Part shown: one piece after another, positions 4,634-6,894 of the stretch
Layout of the letters: every line of letters starts with the position of its first letter
How positions within the stretch are numbered: the first letter of the stretch is position 1
DNA from: an uncultured Muribaculaceae bacterium
Lineage (GTDB): Bacteria; Bacteroidota; Bacteroidia; Bacteroidales; Muribaculaceae
NCBI GenBank assembly: GCA_910583795.1
Contig: CAJTZQ010000112.1
Coordinates: 1 to 6,894 of the forward strand
Direction: 5' to 3'
Length of the DNA: 6,894 bases
Notes under the pieces: model-generated
The model's input: only the letters and a program-made list of their open reading frames with translations
The model's database searches: none
What the model was told of the DNA's origin: nothing
Translations under genes and position numbers: made by a program

Positions 4634-6343
4634 ATGACTGAAATCATTGAAGAAGGCATTGTCAATGAAGGCGGCCTTAATTTCGTAGAGCAAGAGATAA
4701 AGGATGACCTTGCTGCCGGGAAAAACGGTGGCAGACTTAGCACACGTTTTCCGCCGGAACCTAACGGTTATCTCCATATAGGTCATGCCAAAGCTTTCAT
4801 AATGGATTTCGGCGCGGCTGAAAAATTCGGGGGTACCTGCAACCTTCGTTTTGATGATACTAATCCTCAGAAAGAGGATATGGAATATGTCAATTCCATA
4901 ATGCGCGACATTCATTGGCTTGGATATGACTGGGGCGACCGCCTGTATTACGCAAGTGACTATTTTCCTCAGTTGTTTGACCTTGCTATTAGACTTATTA
5001 AAGAGGGTAAGGCTTATGTGGATGAACAGACAAGTGAACAGATCGCAGAACAGAAAGGCACCCCTACTGTTCCCGGAACCAATTCACCCTATCGCGATCG
5101 TCCTATTGAGGAGAATCTTGACCTTTTCTTAAGAATGAATAAAGGGGAATTTGAAGAAGGTTCGATGGTGCTCCGCGCAAAAATTGACATGGCAAATAGC
5201 AATATGCATTTCCGTGACCCTATCATGTACCGTATCATCAAAACTCCTCACTGGAGGACAGGCACTGATTGGAAGGTATACCCCATGTATGATTATGCTC
5301 ATGGTCAAAGCGATTATTTCGAAGGCGTCACCCATTCTATCTGCACCTTGGAATTTGTCCCCCACCGTCCTCTTTATGAATATTTCGTAAAGGAACTTGC
5401 AGATGAATCATATTGCCCCCGACAGATAGAATTCAATCGTTTAAATCTCACTTACACGGTGATGAGCAAGCGTAAATTGCTCCAACTGGTAAAAGAGAAC
5501 TTGGTCAACGGATGGGATGATCCCCGTATGCCAACTCTTTGTGGACTTCGCCGTCGCGGCTATACCCCATCGGCAATTAAAGATTTTATCAACCGCATCG
5601 GATATACAAAATATGAAGCGTTGAATCATATCGAGCTCCTTGAACATGCCGTGAGAGAAGATCTCAATAAAACAGCCACTCGTGTCAGTGCGGTTGTAAA
5701 TCCCGTGAAACTTGTCCTTACCAATTATCCTGAGGATAAGGAGGAAATTGTAGAGATGGACAATAATCCGGAAAACCTTGAAGAAGGAAAACATCCGATG
5801 CCTTTCACTCGTGAACTTTGGATTGAACGCGAAGATTTTATGGAAAATCCTCCAAAGAAATTTTTCCGTCTTTCGCCAGATAAAGAAGTGCGTCTTAAAG
5901 GTGCATACATTATTAAATGTACAGGGATCAAGAAAAATAATGCAGGCGAAATTGAAGAGATCTATGCTGAATATGACCCTGCAACCCGTAGCGGTCTTCC
6001 AGGCAGTGACCGTAAGGTGAAAGGCACTCTTCACTGGGTATCTGTTCCACATGCTGTGAAGGTTGAAGTGCGTGATTACGACCGTCTTTTCGCAGTTGAG
6101 AACCCATCTGCTGAAGAAGGTGACTTCAGAGAACTGCTTAATCCCGAGTCTCTCAAAATCAGAGAAAATGTAATGCTTGAGCCATGGGCTGCCGAGCACG
6201 CTAAACCGGAAGATCATTTCCAGTTCACAAGACTTGGTTATTACACAGTCGATCCTGACTCAGCTCCTGAGAAACTGGTTTTCAATAAGACAATCGGTCT
6301 AAAAGATACATGGGCAAAAGAACAGAAGAAGGCTTTCAAGTAA
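4634..6343 (+). CDS. glnS: Glutaminyl-tRNA synthetase (class I)
   Basis: GlnRS charges tRNA-Gln with glutamine in the cytoplasm, using ATP. The 569-residue length is normal for a bacterial GlnRS. The class I signature PPEPNGYLHIGHAKA spans residues 40-54 (HIGH at 48-51) and the second signature VMSKR lies at 276-280. Between them, YPMYDYAHGQSDYFEGVTHSICTLEF (216-241) is the GlnRS-specific part of the active site, and GWDDPRMPTLCGLRRRG (293-309) follows the KMSKS-type loop. The C-terminal half (about 355-560) is the two-barrel anticodon-binding domain of GlnRS rather than the helical cage of bacterial GluRS, which rules out GluRS. The frame is complete and begins at an ATG in an A/T-rich leader. 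GlnRS makes the amidotransferase route to Gln-tRNA unnecessary for this codon set, though that cannot be tested here. It is a single-gene unit with its own terminator and is divergent from the regulator operon. Confidence 0.96.
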   Translation: MTEIIEEGIVNEGGLNFVEQEIKDDLAAGKNGGRLSTRFPPEPNGYLHIGHAKAFIMDFGAAEKFGGTCNLRFDDTNPQKEDMEYVNSIMRDIHWLGYDWGDRLYYASDYFPQLFDLAIRLIKEGKAYVDEQTSEQIAEQKGTPTVPGTNSPYRDRPIEENLDLFLRMNKGEFEEGSMVLRAKIDMANSNMHFRDPIMYRIIKTPHWRTGTDWKVYPMYDYAHGQSDYFEGVTHSICTLEFVPHRPLYEYFVKELADESYCPRQIEFNRLNLTYTVMSKRKLLQLVKENLVNGWDDPRMPTLCGLRRRGYTPSAIKDFINRIGYTKYEALNHIELLEHAVREDLNKTATRVSAVVNPVKLVLTNYPEDKEEIVEMDNNPENLEEGKHPMPFTRELWIEREDFMENPPKKFFRLSPDKEVRLKGAYIIKCTGIKKNNAGEIEEIYAEYDPATRSGLPGSDRKVKGTLHWVSVPHAVKVEVRDYDRLFAVENPSAEEGDFRELLNPESLKIRENVMLEPWAAEHAKPEDHFQFTRLGYYTVDPDSAPEKLVFNKTIGLKDTWAKEQKKAFK

Positions 6344-6365
6344 CAATGCTTTATAAATAATGTTA

Positions 6366-6403
6366 AAAAAGTGCATCAGATTTGACAATTTGGTGCACTT
6401 TTT
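6366..6403. terminator. Strong hairpin terminator of glnS
   Basis: A 17-pair stem (6366-6382 with 6387-6403, including G-U pairs) closes on a four-base TGAC loop. It has five A at the foot on the left and five T on the right, so it can work in both directions. It starts 22 bases after the glnS stop. The right side overlaps the ssrA promoter. Confidence 0.85.
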
Positions 6404-6412
6404 GTATATTTG
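6381..6412 (+). promoter_or_regulatory. ssrA promoter (-33/-7), embedded in the glnS terminator
   Basis: TTTG at 6381-6384, a spacer of exactly 20 bases, then TATATTTG at 6405-6412: a full match to the Bacteroidota primary-sigma consensus. The -33 element lies in the upper stem and loop of the glnS terminator, and the -7 element begins two bases after the stem ends. Transcription would start near 6417-6420, giving a tmRNA precursor with a 5' leader of about 25 bases to be removed by RNase P. Confidence 0.8.
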
Positions 6413-6444
6413 CAGTCCTTTTCAGAGGAAGAGGCACTCTTACC

Positions 6445-6844
6445 GGGGGTGACTGGATTTGACAGCACGTAGAAACGGTAAGTAAGCATGCAGAGCTTTG
6501 ATGTGCAAGCTCTATAATCACAACGCATCGACCTATAATTGGCGAAAATAACAGATACGCTCTCGCTGCCTAAACCGAAGTATAGTAAGTTGGCTTTATT
6601 CGCATCAAAGTGATGTGAACGAGACACCATCCCATTGCCTGGTTCCGAGACGTTTGGATCAGATGGTGCAGAGAAATTCGGAAATAGACTTTCAGGAGCC
6701 TTGACTGAAAGTCGAAATTTAAAGGATAAGGACATGATTGGTAGTCGCGAGCCTGTCATGCCACGAAAACCAAATCGATGACTAAGCATGTAGAAAGCTT
6801 ATTGGGTCCGTGATTGGACGAGGGTTCGACCCCCTCCACCTCCA
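6445..6844 (+). ncRNA. ssrA: tmRNA (transfer-messenger RNA)
   Basis: tmRNA, with SmpB, frees stalled ribosomes and tags the unfinished protein for proteolysis. The 400-base one-piece gene has both tRNA-like ends. The acceptor stem pairs GGGGGTG (6445-6451) with CACCTCC (6837-6843), with discriminator A6844. The third pair is G-U (6447/6841), the identity signal for alanyl-tRNA synthetase. The T arm GAGGG-TTCGACC-CCCTC lies at 6820-6836, and the conserved GACTGGATTTGAC (6451-6463) replaces a D arm. The conserved GACTAAGCATGTAG (6779-6792) near the 3' end matches the equivalent E. coli stretch. TAAGC (6483-6487) pairs with GCTTA (6797-6801) in the long P2-type helix. A first pseudoknot is suggested by GAGCTT/AAGCTC (6493-6498, 6507-6512), and a perfect 9-pair hairpin (6687-6695, 6705-6713) lies in the pseudoknot region after the tag. 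The 3' CCA is not encoded (genome reads A-CTT) and must be added. Any ORF antisense to this gene is spurious. Confidence 0.97.
6541..6573 (+). other. tmRNA tag-peptide reading frame
   Basis: The resume codon is GGC at 6541. The frame encodes GENNRYALAA and ends at TAA 6571-6573. With the alanine carried by the tmRNA itself, the added tag would be A-GENNRYALAA. The C-terminal ALAA is the usual ClpXP-type degradation signal, and the GENN start is what I recall for Bacteroidales tags. The frame is chosen by the ALAA-stop ending and by its position after the first pseudoknot. Confidence 0.92.
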
Positions 6845-6851
6845 CTTGACG

Positions 6852-6889
6852 GGTCGGACAGATTCCGGCCAACAAAAGTCTAAACAAGA
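6852..6889 (+). terminator. Possible ssrA 3' trailer hairpins
   Basis: Downstream of the mature tmRNA end, GGTCGG can pair with CCGGCC (about 6853-6872, one G-U pair), followed by AGTCT and AGACT around an AAACA loop. Neither has a T-run inside the window, so these may be trailer structures rather than the terminator, which could lie beyond the right edge. Confidence 0.25.
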
Positions 6890-6894
6890 CTAAA

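Noticed and set aside
5441..6217. Long open frame (258 codons) on the minus strand inside glnS
   Set aside because: It is fully antisense to an intact GlnRS gene with all family motifs. The translation is rich in F, I, H and C and has no recognisable domain, as expected for a shadow frame.
6376..6789. 137-codon minus-strand frame over the tmRNA
   Set aside because: The same bases form tmRNA with matching acceptor stem, T arm, tag frame and conserved motifs. The antisense translation has no domain signature.
1..6894. Mobile element, CRISPR array, integrated phage or defence system
   Set aside because: I found no transposase, integrase, long terminal repeats, regularly spaced repeats or nuclease genes. 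The content is core translation, regulation and metabolism.

Overview
The window looks like a chromosomal piece of a Bacteroidales bacterium (Bacteroidota), probably a gut lineage. Several signals agree. Promoter-like sites match the Bacteroidota housekeeping pattern (TTTG, about 20 bases, TAnnTTTG) upstream of the sigma-factor gene and ssrA, and -7-only matches precede prmA, glnS and the regulator gene. No start codon has a clear Shine-Dalgarno sequence; leaders are A/T-rich instead. The tmRNA tag (GENNRYALAA) is of the Bacteroidales type. A glutaminyl-tRNA synthetase and an orphan ECF sigma factor of a kind familiar from Bacteroides also fit. The family and genus cannot be fixed from this window.

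Layout, left to right. Bases 1-137 are intergenic, with a possible divergent gene start at the very edge. prmA (138-983, +) encodes the methyltransferase for ribosomal protein L11. An ECF sigma-factor gene follows (1158-1748, +) behind its own near-perfect promoter and ends at a hairpin terminator. A 53-codon ORF (1952-2113, +) lies in the next gap. It converges on a two-gene minus-strand operon and shares a hairpin terminator (2140-2169) with it. That operon reads from right to left: an HTH-cupin regulator (3873-4424, -), then 23 bases later a medium-chain-type acyl-CoA synthetase (2191-3849, -). Divergent from the operon is glnS (4634-6343, +), which has a hairpin in its leader. ssrA, the tmRNA gene (6445-6844, +), follows glnS. 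Its promoter is embedded in the glnS terminator hairpin.

How the genes relate. prmA, glnS and ssrA all serve translation: ribosomal protein modification, tRNA charging and ribosome rescue. They are separate transcription units rather than one operon. The regulator and synthetase pair looks like a small self-contained metabolic switch: the cupin regulator probably senses a small molecule and controls itself and a CoA ligase for a carboxylic acid. The sigma factor has no anti-sigma gene beside it.

Most of the window is ordinary core genome and I see no mobile element, CRISPR array or defence system. The parts most worth a second look are the tiny ORF at 1952-2113, the overlap of the glnS terminator with the ssrA promoter, the tmRNA tag with an internal arginine, the dyad at the regulator promoter and the hairpin in the glnS leader.
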